NCBI GenBank assembly: GCA_022478985.1 | Contig: JAKSZP010008010.1 | Span: 117,499 to 181,498, forward strand | Source of the DNA: Massospora cicadina | Lineage: Eukaryota; Entomophthoromycota; Entomophthoromycetes; Entomophthorales; Entomophthoraceae | Reading direction: 5' to 3' | DNA: 64,000 bases | Shown here: piece by piece, positions 21,016-31,819 of the stretch | Layout: each line of letters opens with the position of its first letter | Position numbering within the stretch: position 1 is the stretch's first letter | Notes under the pieces: model-generated | Database searches by the model: none | What the model saw: only the letters and a program-made list of their open reading frames with translations | What the model was told of the DNA's origin: nothing | Made by a program: the position numbers and the translations under genes

Positions 21016-23486
21016 AGCGTTAGATGTTAGTTTTTAAAGGTAAATAATTCCTGCTAGTCAAAGTCAATGTTTGATTTGTAGAGGATCTAGTTACACAGCC
21101 CATTAGTGATTATAAAGTATTTAAATTGGCAAAATTGGGTCATTGACAGGCAATTATTGGGGAAGTTGGGTGCATTTAGTAGGAAACCCCTTGACCATAT
21201 CAGGTCAGAGGGATGTCAAGGAGTTGCAAATTGTATGGGAACAATGCAGTATGGGAAATTCTTAACTTCTATCGTGGGAGCATCCACACCTGCATGTTTT
21301 GAGGGAGCAGGAATGATGTTTTTGTCCTAAAGTAATTTTTTAATAGGGTGGAGGTGGTGCAATTACCAGAAGGGGGAGCGGAACTTATATTGAGGGATAA
21401 AAAAAATTCTTTCTTGAGTTAGTCCAACCCAAAGCAAGAAGCTAAGATGGTTTTGTATCTTGTCTTATTAATTATTAGAGAGAATTTTATATCTATTTAA
21501 TTGGATAATTTATTCAGAATATTATTTAGATAGAAGTTTTTGATTAATGTTGCCTTTCCACCAAGGCTGATACAGCGTGTCTCAATGGCCCAAATCTACT
21601 ACATTTATTGGATACCATTGTCAATTATAGGTTGTACTAAATAGTATATGATTAATACTCCGCCACCCCGCCAACACTTCTCCCTAATTCATTTAATTCA
21701 TGTTGATTTACCTCGCAATGTGAGCAAGGCAAGTTAATCACATTTTATATTAGTTATTCCTTTATGGATGTAACGCCGCTAAAAATGCGTGTATATATAA
21801 GATTTTATTTAATTGGCCTTTCCCACACGTTGGCATAAATGTTACTATATGATCTACTTTTTCCTTTTTTTAAACAAAATGAAGAAAATAAAATTCCTAA
21901 AAAGAATCAATAGTAATTTTTAATCAAAAAAGGCGATTAAAGAAGGGATTATTATTTTCATGGTATTTTACATTAACTAGTTGCTGCTGAAACCAGCATG
22001 GCTAAGGAGAACATTCAGTGCTCTTCTGGTTTTTTTCAATACTCAGTACTACATTATACATTATTTTTACTTATAAACAAATAATTTTATAGTGACATCT
22101 ATGTAAGTTCTCTTTTATATTTTCCAGGGATTTGTCATCATACAGATTACCTGTTGATTAGTGGTTTAGTACATGTGGTTACTGCGGTTGATGCTGAAGC
22201 ACCAACTGAAACAATAGGGCTCACTATAGGGGCACTTTTTTTGCCATGTACCCCTATTTTAATTTGAGGATCATGATAGTTGGTACATTGAAGTGTCAAA
22301 CTCCAAGGCTCCAGAAGATCTATATCAACACCTTCGTCTATGGTGTGTTGAATTGTAAACCCACATTGTCATAATTGAAAATGTTATAAAACACTCCAGT
22401 TCAGAAAAACTATAATTGCATATCATACGAAGAAAAATCAGTGCCCTCCCTCTCCCACATGCATCTGCAGCTTGACACCATGCATCTCCTAGTCTTATGT
22501 CAAAGACACAAATAAAAAACTTAAATTCACGCCTTTTGGTCTCAACTCAGAAACTTAAAAAGCTGAGCAACAGCTTGAGGTGGTGCGCCGCCTATTGCTA
22601 GCTTATTAGATCAAGTCCTCTAAGACCTTACAAATAAGTCATGTATATGTCATCAAGTGCATAATGGGATTATCCCTGGACATATGTGTGGTGTTTGCAT
22701 ATATTATTTAACCTGAAACTGAAATAACCAGCAATGAGGTGGCGGTTGTGCCCCTCTTACCTACACTTTTTATAATACCACTGACTTCAGTAAATCAAAT
22801 AAAATTAGTATGCTAGAACCCTCAGCTCAGGATATGCTTGCAGAAGCTTTTAGCGCTTCTCCTGCTTTTTATATCAGCACTACTATGGTGGCTGCATCTC
22901 ATGAAAATTCTACTCCATGCGCCGCTGCTATCATTTGCTCTGATGGATCCTCTCAGCCAAACTGGTAATCTGTTTTTTGTTGGCATGTTAACCCTGTGAA
23001 CTTACCTATATTTGACAATAATGGAACATTTACACCTTCATAATTTTTTTGAAATTACAAACTGGAGTTCAAATGATCATGCTAAACTGTTCATATTAAT
23101 GAATTTTTGGACTCCTTTAGTCGAGAAATGGTGATTACAGAGATTTTTAAAGTTGGTATGTCTTATGTTATTGTCAAAGAGGTTATTAATGAGCTTGGTG
23201 GGGTTGAACTTCAAAGGACAAAGAACCACATTTCTTTCTATAGCTATCCAGGTGAAGAAGTTCTAGACTTCATTGACTGATTTTTTAATGAGGCTTAAGT
23301 ATTGTATGAGGCTAAGGTTCTGAGTCACCATGATGCTCAGGTCGCTTTCCACAACACCTTAAATCCCATAATAATTAAAAAAAGACCAATTAAGCCATAG
23401 CGAATCATAAAAACTACCATAACTTATGGTAAGTTACCTTTATTAATACACCTTACTAATGAAATTCAAAATATATACATCCTTCC
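21016..23486. other. Stretch with eroded coding fragments, otherwise empty
   Basis: A 52-codon open frame from ATG 22810 to TAA 22968 (MLEPSAQDMLAEAFSASPAF) and a second open run of about 60 codons at 23098-23280 (NEFLDSFSREMVITEIFK) lie in line. They may be remains of a retroelement gag/protease region, since the second run (VGMSYVIVKEVINELGG) loosely resembles a retropepsin block with its Asp lost. No catalytic motif is intact. The rest is AT-rich and carries nothing I recognise. Confidence 0.35.
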
Positions 23487-24221
23487 TGTTGGGATTACCC
23501 TAATTTGGGTAAAGCCTTGACCTGTGGTTTCCTCATTAAGCTAATTGCTTTTAGGCTATATTTAAATATATATTATTAAATATTAATCCACTTGTGCGCG
23601 TTGCACCATTTATTCCAATTCTATTTACTCCATTGTGTAGTGCACTGATGTTTCCAGTTCAAATGGCAGCTAAACTCATATAATTTCATACCATACCACA
23701 ATCATGTTGTATGACTTACAACGAATTAATTCCTTCCCAAATAGGCATAATTAGCATTTTTGGAATGTATAATTTTAACAAAGGTGATATTCATTTATTA
23801 TTGATCTTATCATATCAGATAATCAATAATATCAGTTATCTAATAGAAAAGATATTATCAATTATTTGTTATAAAAAAATATAATTTCATGGTACTATAA
23901 ATAGTATAAAAATTCTTATTGAATCAACTTTTTTCTTGCAGTATTATCTACTCTTTGAAATTCATTCAAAATTTATATTTGGATTTCATTGCAAATCCTA
24001 GCAATTATTGTAAACAGCCCTTGGTAACCTCAGAGCTATCACCAACAGGTTATGTTCAAATGATAAGGAATTTCTTTGGACCTCTAAGCAACTAATAAAG
24101 TTTAAGTCCTATATTGCTTATATATTGGGTTTCAGTGCGAATTTCACATCTGTCCAACCACTTAAGTGAGCTTAAAAGGACCCAACTCAACTTATTATCA
24201 GATTCAGTGCAAATCCTGACG
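23487..24221 (+). repeat. 5' LTR of E5
   Basis: Shares TGTTGGGATT, GCACCATTTATTCCA, GTGCACTGATGTTTCCA, AGTATTATCTACTCTTTGAA and GGACCCAACTCAA with 45175-45922 in the same order. The motif TTTCAGTGCAAAT recurs three times near its 3' end (about 23985, 24134, 24203). Confidence 0.85.
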
Positions 24222-26479
24222 CTGGTTGCTTCCTGTCAGGTACCTTCCAAGCTGCATGAAGTACTTAACTATAGTTAAGATGATATATATTACACTATGG
24301 AGAACAAACTACTTCAATTGATCATGATCTATTGCAATATCTGCTTTGGAATGGAAATGATGAAGTATCTGTGGAGAATACCTTTAAAAAAGTCTTTTGA
24401 ATGTGAACCAGAAAACTTTTCCCATCTAAGAATGCCTAGTCGCTTTAAGCAACTTCTTGCCTTATTAGATGTGACTGATGAATTTGAAAAAGATGTTATT
24501 GAGCAACAAAGCCAGCATCATAAAGTGAAAAGATTAAAAAAGCCATATTTTATTACAATAAGAAAGCACTGTGTGAACTTCTGAGGATTGCTCGCTTGAT
24601 TGATTAGTTCCTGCATGCTTAAATGGGCTGAAGTTTGGCTAGTGGATCCTTAATTTTGCCATTGGCTTATGGTATTTTGACTGTTTGGAAATTCATTAGC
24701 CATCTTTAAATAGCTGACTCTTCTGACCGATGTATAGCTTGATCTTCCCTCTGTAATTATGAACTTCACCCAAGGCAGGAAAAGTTGGAAGCTGTGGATC
24801 TTAAGATCCCAGCTTGCTGACACTCTCCAAAAAGCAACTTAGAATAAAAGCCTAATGAAGAACTAATAAAATAGACCTTTATTTAAGACAAGATTTTTTG
24901 ATAATAATTTATTAAGCCAGGCGCCAGTATTTATACCTCTATTGGACATCTCCTGGCCACATTCAAGCACACAATCTCCGATTATTTTCCACCTCAGTTT
25001 GGCCCTTGAACTGATACTACTGAGACCTATTGCTAGGTTTATTGGTGGCAATTTAATTTCACATTTGGGAAAATTTCAGGGATAAAAAAGCAACAATGAG
25101 CGTTCAAAAAGTTCCTGGGATCATATCAAAATTAGTTTTATCTTACTGCTGACAAAATATGAATTCTGGAAACTTTGTGGTCAATTTAAATAAATGATGT
25201 ACCCTTAATTAATCCGTCAGCTGACCTCTCTTAATAGAACTAGTTGCTCCCATTTTGGGAAGTCCATGTGCAATTGCTATCATGCCAGTTACACATATCA
25301 ACACATAAAAAATTCTTAGTAGTTAATCATTTTTCATCACACAGCTGATGAAAATGACTCCCTAATCGGGATGTCAACTGTCCTCTTGATAGCACTAGTT
25401 ACTCCCATTTGGCAGTCCATGTACAAGTGCTATCATGTCAATTATGCATACTGACATACAAAAAACGCTATAAGGCAAGAAGTTGATTACGTTTTCGTTC
25501 ATCTGATTGTCCATGGGACTTTTAAACATTAACTTTAGGTTAATCCCAAATGATTTGTATACTGATTGTTTGATATTGCTTATGATAATCAACACCAATT
25601 GCTGAGATTTTCTGCAGTGATAATCAGCCATAATGTGCAAGCATATTCAGCCTGAGCTACCAAAAGATTAATTGATTTGAATTGATGTTGAGTTGATTAG
25701 CCTGTGACAAGTAGTTGCAGAGAAGATTGGCCTAGATGTGCAGGGGTATTCAGCCTGAGTTTTTGATAATATAATTCTATCCATATTGTGATAATCAGCC
25801 CAAGCTGTGTTATTGCAATAGGTTTTAATTGAATTAAAACATCAAGCATTAGGAAGGAAAATTGGCCTGATCTGTAGTTTGTCAAAGGTTTTTTTTCAAG
25901 TCAACCACATATTCTGAAACATTGCATTAAAAGAGGGAATAGAGATATTAAGGGAAAGGAAGCTTGGGAAGATATCACTCATGGGTATGACTATTGGCTT
26001 CTGGGTTCTGTTTACTCTTGGGAAAGATTAATGGCTGAACACCGCTTTAAATTAAATACAATATCAGAAGAAAACTGTACAATTTTACAAGGTATCTTTC
26101 AAGATAAAGTGGCATTAAACAAGTCAACCTGAATGCCCCATATCTAATCCATGTTTCTCTACTGTGGCTCACTGCTGTTCAAAGTTAACCTCATATTAAC
26201 TGAACAAAAATGTTTTATTGTGCTGCCAGTTGATTTCCAACCATATTTACAAATTATGAATACCTTTCCAGAAAATTTGGATCCCATTATTCTAAAAGTC
26301 AGACCATATTTCAAATTAATAATCAACAATTTAATTATTATTTATATTCTACTAAAAATTTAGGAGTCCCTTTATGCTAAAAATCCAAACCCCCTGACAA
26401 ATTCCAATTAACAACTTTGTTAAATATTTTTAACGGTGGAAATAATTTCCCACCAACAATTCCCATTAAAAACATCTTA
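24222..26479 (+). other. Remaining internal sequence of E5
   Basis: A possible primer site TGGTTGCTTCCTGTC starts at 24223. A 95-codon open frame at 24297-24584 has an alternative frame reading SIDHDLLQYLLWNGNDEVSV. Neither matches a family I can name. A 70-codon frame at 26151-26363 is also unrecognised. Several near-repeated phrases (tcccattt-gcagtccatgt near 25250 and 25400) suggest small internal duplications. No catalytic motif is seen. Confidence 0.35.
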
Positions 26480-26904
26480 TGTTGTTAAATTTGCTTTCAC
26501 AGCTGAAAAGAAGAATTATTTGGGTCAAAATCTGCCAAAAAGGGGAAAAGTCAGCCATTTACAAGTTTGCTATGATATTCCCCATGTTGTAAATAATACA
26601 AATGTGGATATCAGCCAAAAGACCCTGGCCAATTCTTGGTTAAACCTCACAGATCGGGGTAACATTATTTTAAAACCTTTAAGGGCAATAAATGTAAAAT
26701 TGAGCAGTCAGATTACTCCAACCACGCAACAGACCCTGTCACAACCATTGGATTGCACTCCACAGCCACAACCAGGTCCTTCCACGCACCTATGATGGGA
26801 CCACCCCTTTTTATAGGCTTGGCGGGGGTCCCCCAAGGTGCAATAAATTTCTTGAATGAATATTGGCTGAAGTTTATAAAATTGTTACCCTATGGGTACG
26901 TTTT
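26480..26904 (+). repeat. 5' LTR of E3, left piece
   Basis: Aligns with 44060-44483. It contains AATAATACAAATGTGGATAT and GCAGTCAGATTACTCCAACCA and is interrupted at GTTTT by chromovirus 2. Confidence 0.9.
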
Positions 26905-27322
26905 TGTAAGTCCTGAGGAACGTCCTCTAGGCATTGATTGGGCCATTTTTCCATTCCCGAGCAAGAAGGTACCAAAGCGGATGGCCATACCCCTTGTTAC
27001 TCAGGGCAATCTCACTCACATGATAGATGAGCGCTGGGTAACAGCCTTTCTGCTTCAGATCCCACTTCCAGTACCAGCGCTCTCCTCAGCAGAATTGCTA
27101 CAAGGAATCAGTGAAATCTGCGCCAAGATCGCCAAAATGAAAACAATCACAACTAATTTGTGTGTCAAACAGCCTGATGCTTGTACTTCAAATGGTCGAA
27201 AAGGTATGAATACCAATCTATCAGCTGGAATTCCTGACAGTTGCGATTTGGTTAACATGACTATTATAAAAAATCTCCCCCCTCCCAAATCCATTGGACA
27301 ACACCCCCTGATGGGCAGGTAA
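26905..27322 (+). CDS. Open frame in U3 of the chromovirus 2 LTR, unknown product
   Basis: The frame is open from the first LTR codons to TAA 27320-27322. The first in-LTR ATG is 26981 (MAIPLVTQGNLTHMIDERW), giving about 113 residues. The 3' LTR keeps the same frame open (31820-32234). The solo LTR keeps a recognisable DLAQVVNKHWITAL at 51717-51758 but is broken downstream. The 5' LTR of chromovirus 1 has a related DLKHTLDQRWIRA (8417-8455). It lies upstream of the presumed RNA start, so only the 3' LTR copy would be in element RNA. The protein is Ser/Lys-rich and I recognise no known family. It may simply be an old coding or regulatory remnant. Confidence 0.4.
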
Positions 27323-27717
27323 TAGCATTGGATACCATTGACAAGGTTTCAAAGCTTCATGCTGGCAAATTGGGTGTTGCGCCTGATGCAATGCCACTGA
27401 CCAAACAAATGGCTCAGTGACTGAGCATGGGCAGGTTGGGCATCCCAAACCTGTTACCAACCAAATGGTCCCACCCCTATGTGGGGTGGAAAGGGGGATT
27501 CCCCACTTGTCAGGCTAAACGCCGTCACGTAAACTGTCAGAAACATAGCCAAGCCTTGGTTTGGACAGTTGAGGTCAAACTGACAGTGACTCAGACCACT
27601 GCCAAATTTTTTGATGTCAGTTTCTAGGGAACTAGCCTGCCCATCCCCAAATAATTCGCCGGTTAAATCAAATTTGTGGGACCCAATCACGGCTTGGTTT
27701 CCCTCCAAATTGACAAC

Positions 27718-27760
27718 TATTTAAACAGTCGCATCATACTGAGAAAATTGTTGGTCAATT
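27718..27760 (+). promoter_or_regulatory. TATA-like box and presumed RNA start of chromovirus 2
   Basis: TATTTAAA at 27718-27725 precedes GTTGGTCAATT (27750-27760) by 32 bp from first T to first G. GTTGGTCAATT is the exact reverse complement of the 11 bases at 28066-28076. The 3' LTR keeps both sites at the same spacing (32631 and 32663). Confidence 0.7.
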
Positions 27761-28065
27761 TTTCTTCTTTAATTTTTCCATTAAATAGGACCTTGCTCAG
27801 AATTTAGTTTTTATATGTTGAGAATTAAGTCGCCTTTTCCGCTGACACTCTCATACCCATCAGGGTTAACAGCCATGGCTTTCTGGTATTTTATTTTATG
27901 CCTGTACAAAAATCTGTCTCACTGGCAGATACTGGTGGAACTCCTTTCTAGTTCCATATTTGTCATATCAACAGCAGTGCCTTGGGCATTCTGGTTTACC
28001 GTTCAGATGCTTTGGCATCTGGGCTGGAAGGACAGTCTAATTCTTACTTGCTGTTCACCTGAAAT

Positions 28066-28076
28066 AATTGACCAAC
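28066..28076 (+). promoter_or_regulatory. Self-priming primer binding site of chromovirus 2
   Basis: AATTGACCAAC lies two bases after the 5' LTR and is exactly complementary to GTTGGTCAATT at the presumed 5' end of the RNA. An 11-base match at this position is the arrangement known from Tf1 and related self-priming elements. No TGG-type tRNA site is present. Confidence 0.75.
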
Positions 28077-28239
28077 CATTATTCTTAGCAATTTCCGCCT
28101 TTCTCACATATATTGGTGCAGCAATGGTCCCTTTTTTCCAACTGAACCAGGTTGTAAAGAAGATTATTACCTTCTAAATTAGTCCAGTCCCACTCAAAAC
28201 TCCAAACCATACCCCATAGTTGCTACGGCTATTCTTCCC

Positions 28240-28690
28240 ATGTCAGTAGGGTCTGACATCCTGACTTGCAACGAGTTTACCTCCTATAAGATCCTAGCGG
28301 TTAACTTTGACCCCACCACCATCTCTTTGGTATCACTGGATTCATCCACAACTACCAATAAAGAGAACTACGCTTACTTCTTAGTACCCATGAAGATTAG
28401 TGTTGGGTCCCATCGCATCTTCTTTGAGGCCCCGGTGGACACCAGAGCTGCAGGAAATTTTATGAGTGTAGAACTGGCCCAGCAATTGGAACTTGCCATG
28501 GATGCAGGTCCTTTGGTGATGGTTGCATCATCAGCCTCCCAAACCTCATACCTGGTATGTCGCCCAGTCACATTTTCAATACACCAATTCAGCTTCTGCG
28601 ATCACTTTTTGGCCATGCCAAACTTGGTATTTCCAGTGATCTTAAGAGTGGGGTGATGGCACCAATAACATGTTAAGATTCACTTGGAGT
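28240..28690 (+). pseudogene. Protease region of chromovirus 2
   Basis: This is a retropepsin-type protease. The active site reads VDTRAAGNF at 28435-28461, where VDTGAAGNF is expected. The Gly codon has become AGA at 28444-28446 by a G-to-A change. The end block FPVILRVG runs into TGA (28654-28656) where the homologous position in chromovirus 1 has Trp in GVEWW, again G-to-A. The first 80 codons (from 28240) match the pre-protease stretch of chromovirus 1. Only about 175 bp separate it from the LTR, so there is no room for Gag. Confidence 0.8.
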
Positions 28691-30085
28691 CTAATACGTT
28701 GTATTTTACCAATGATCATCTGGAGGGAGTATTCCCTTTAATTGACACCCTCGAGAAGACACAAGGAAGCAGTTCTATAACTTCCATAGTCACTTCTGAG
28801 GGCATCCCGGCCAATTTTCCCAAAAGCTTAATGTGCTATCAAAGAATCTTCGACTTGGAAAAGGTGGATCGCCTGCCTAAGCACACTAGGTTCAATTGTG
28901 GGTTTTCAATGACCGTGGAGTTGGTGAACATCAACTGTCCGTTGTATCCCCATACAGCGGAGGAAGAAGTTGCGTTTAATATATGGTTGGATGATATGCT
29001 AAAAAGGTTGGTTGTTCAGGGATACCTCACCCATCGCCTCCCCATTATCTTTGCCAAAAAGTGGATGGTTCACTCCGACCCTGCGTGGATTACAATCACT
29101 TGAATAAAAAACGGTTTCTGATCCCTACCCCTTGCCTCTAGAGCAGACGATCAGCCAGGCAATCGCCAAATCCTGTGTGCTCTCCAAGCTGGATCTGGTG
29201 AACGCCTTCAACATAATTCAGGTAACGGAAGGGCAGGAATAATTAATAGTATTATGGATGAAGCGCGGCATTCCAATTCTATTTAATGCCCTTCGGGCTG
29301 AAAAATGCTCCCACTATGTTTCAATGTATGATTGACAATGTACTGGGTGACCTCCGGTCTACCTGCGCAGTTGCATACATTGATGATTCCTGATTAGCTC
29401 CCTAACTCCCAAACAACATGCTATTAACTTGGAAGCGGTGGTGGTCGCCTTGCATAAGGCAGGTTTGTTCCTCAAACCCTCCAAGTGTGAGTTCTATATG
29501 GAAGAGGTTATGTTCCCGGGGACCTCATCCTTAAAGATGGTTTTACAATCCTTTTAATAAGTTGGATGCTATCCAAGAGTGGTTAACCCCAACTACCCAA
29601 AAACAACTACGGAGTTTCTTAGGAACCATCATTTTATTAAAAAAGTTCTCCCCCGCACTTTTACAGCTCGCCTCCCCACTCCACCCCCTTACAGGGAAAA
29701 ATGTACCATTTTGCTGGATGGACGAATGCCAACAAGAATTTGAATTGATTTAAGAGGTGTTTGTATCCCCTCCCATTTTGAAACACGCCAATCCCACCAA
29801 GCCATATATTATTGCATGCGACGCGTCATCAGTAGCTGTTGGAGCAGTGTTGCTCCAAGAGCACAAAGGCTTGGAACACCCAGTCGCCTACTTTTCCCAA
29901 AAATATACCTCTATGGAGCAGTCTTGGGCTATTTACAAGAAGGAGTTGGCAGCCTTTGCATGGGCCCTAACTCATTGGAGGTAGCTGTTACAGGGTGCTC
30001 AACATGAACTAACAGTTTGCACGGATCACCAGGCCCTGTTGTACTTTTGTAAACCCCAAAAATTGGCACATCGGCAAGCCTGAAC
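28684..30085 (+). pseudogene. Reverse transcriptase and RNase H of chromovirus 2
   Basis: Blocks in order: the linker (NCPLYPHTAEEEVAFNIWL, to 29103), SKLDLVNAFNIIQV near 29180-29225, GLKNAPTMFQ near 29300 in a shifted frame, catalytic YIDD at 29376-29387 followed by TGA, SKCEFYMEEVMFPG near 29490, and QLRSFLGTIILLKKFSP (29562-29753). RNase H follows with IACDASSVAVGAVLLQEHK and AIYKKELAAFAWALTHWR (29757-29984), then CTDHQALLYF near 30015-30045 in another frame. At least four frameshifts and three stops are present. Confidence 0.88.
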
Positions 30086-30189
30086 CTATTGGGACCTGTG
30101 CTGTTTCAAATTCAAGTACGAATTCATAAAAGGTGCACTAAATATACTTCCCAATTTTCTCAGCCGCAGCCCCACCCACAGTTCCGCGG

Positions 30190-31335
30190 ATCTGGAGGAA
30201 GTGAATCTCATTACTGTGATTCCTACCACCCAAATTTTGTCAATTGTTCCCCCTGTCATTTCTTCCATCGCTCTGGCCCCCAACGCTCCATTAGTTGCTC
30301 AGGTCTTTACCAGTCAAATGGCCTGCCCTGAGGGCGTGGAGTTGGTTGAGCAGTTATCTCACCAGAAGCATAAACACTCCCTATACTCACTGAAGGAGGA
30401 TCTTATATATTTTAGATCTCATGTTTGGGTTCCCCCCGTCTTCCAAATCGAGGTATTTCGCGCACATCACGATCCCCCCATGGTTGGTCACCCAGGTGAT
30501 AAGAATTGCAATAATTTGATCAAACGGACCTACTTGGGCAGGTTTGACAAAAGAAGATCTGGTTAAATCACCAATTGTGTTACTTGTACCAGGGCTAATT
30601 TGGATCATTCCAGCAAAAATGGCCTCCTGCACCCCTTACAGCAGGCGGAGGGCCCATGGACATCAGTGTCCGTGGACTTTATCATCAAGCTCCACTGTTC
30701 TAACTGGTTCATAGTGGTGATGGTATTGGTGGATCACTTCATGAAATTCTCCCTTTTTATATCTTGTACTTCCGCAATTATGTTGGAAGAAACTGCCCGC
30801 ATTTTTGTACGCCATTTGTTTTTGATGTTTGGTCTCCCCCAGGAGATCATCAGTGACCGTGGCTCCCAGTTCACCATGTGGTTTTGGAGTGAACTCCTAT
30901 CAATCCTGAAAATATCCCCCTGTCATTCCATGGCATATCATCCTCAGTTTGATGGCCAGACCGAGTGGGTCAATCAATTTCTTGAACAGTACCTGCGTTG
31001 CTATGCTGCAGCCGCGCAGGATACTTGGGCTGATGACTCCCCTCTCGCTCAATTCACATACAATAATGGGACCCACGCGTCCATGAAGTTTTCCCCCTAC
31101 AAAGCAACATTGGGTTATAATCCTTCATTTTCAGTTGGACTGTGCTTGTGGCCTGAGGTTCAAGCTGCCGTGGACCATGCTGCTCATATTAGATCAACTC
31201 AAGCCTTGGTGCGGGAACACCTCACCAAAGCTATAGATGACTACAAGTGGTTCATGAATAGAAAGTGTCTTCCAGGTCATAAGTTTACGGTGGGCTCCTA
31301 CATTATGCTTGATACCCATCACTTATAGATCTAGG
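30190..31335 (+). pseudogene. Integrase of chromovirus 2
   Basis: The zinc-binding part shows HHDPPMVGHPGDKN near 30465-30505 and CVTC near 30580. The D,D35E core has VSVDFI, IISDRGSQFT and QTEWVNQFLEQYL (30600-31328). The second Asp keeps its normal Arg-Gly neighbours, but the ER of the Glu motif reads EW (CGG to TGG). The frame ends at TAG 31326-31328. A stop at 30564-30566 splits the zinc region from the core. Confidence 0.9.
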
Positions 31336-31424
31336 CCCCTTCCTGTAAATTCGCCAGTAAACGCTCAGGTCCCCATTTGGTGGAGGAGGTACTGGGTAAC
31401 GGGGCATTTTGACTGAAGCTCTCC

Positions 31425-31819
31425 ATGCGTTGGAAGCAGCATCCCGTTTTCCATGTTTCTCAGCTGTCGCCCTTCAAGAGTGCAATTCCCGCAGAACTGG
31501 AACTGATCATCATCAAAAATGAGGAAGAGGCCGAGGTAGAGGCTATCCTGGCATCCCAGAAATCGCGACGTTCTGTCCAATATTATGGCTTGGAAAGGGT
31601 ATCTGGCCTATGAGAACAGCTGGGTCAAGGCGCGCGATTGCACGAATTTCATGGACCTGGTCGAAGCGTTTCACATATCCCACCCTGAGGCTCCCTGTCC
31701 CTCCCCAAAAAAAAACATGTGATGTTAATGGCGATCAAGTTACCAAAGGCGCACAAGAATATGGCTATTGTACAGTTTCCTGGTGCTGGGGCCCTTCCTT
31801 TGGAAAAAGGAAAGGGTAA
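31425..31819 (+). pseudogene. Integrase C-terminus, chromodomain and tail of chromovirus 2
   Basis: HPVFHVSQLSPF closes the integrase. EVEAILASQKSRRSVQYYGLE starts the chromodomain, and after a frameshift near 31587 it continues as KGYLAYENSWVKARDC and FMDLVEAFH. The tail AIKLPKAHKNMAIVQFPGAG matches the tail of chromovirus 1. The tail frame here reads through the polypurine tract into the LTR, while the alternate frame ends in TAA (31817-31819) right at the LTR as in chromovirus 1. Confidence 0.85.
31802..31816 (+). promoter_or_regulatory. Polypurine tract of chromovirus 2
   Basis: GGAAAAAGGAAAGGG is followed by TAA and the 3' LTR at 31820, the same layout as in chromovirus 1. Confidence 0.85.

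Larger units (their letters stand above)
26905..28064 (+). repeat. 5' LTR of chromovirus 2
   Basis: Begins TGTAAGTCCTGAGGAA and ends near CACCTGAAA, whereas the 3' copy ends GCCTGACA. It has a U3 open frame to 27322, a TATA-like box at 27718 and a presumed RNA start at 27750. Confidence 0.92.
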
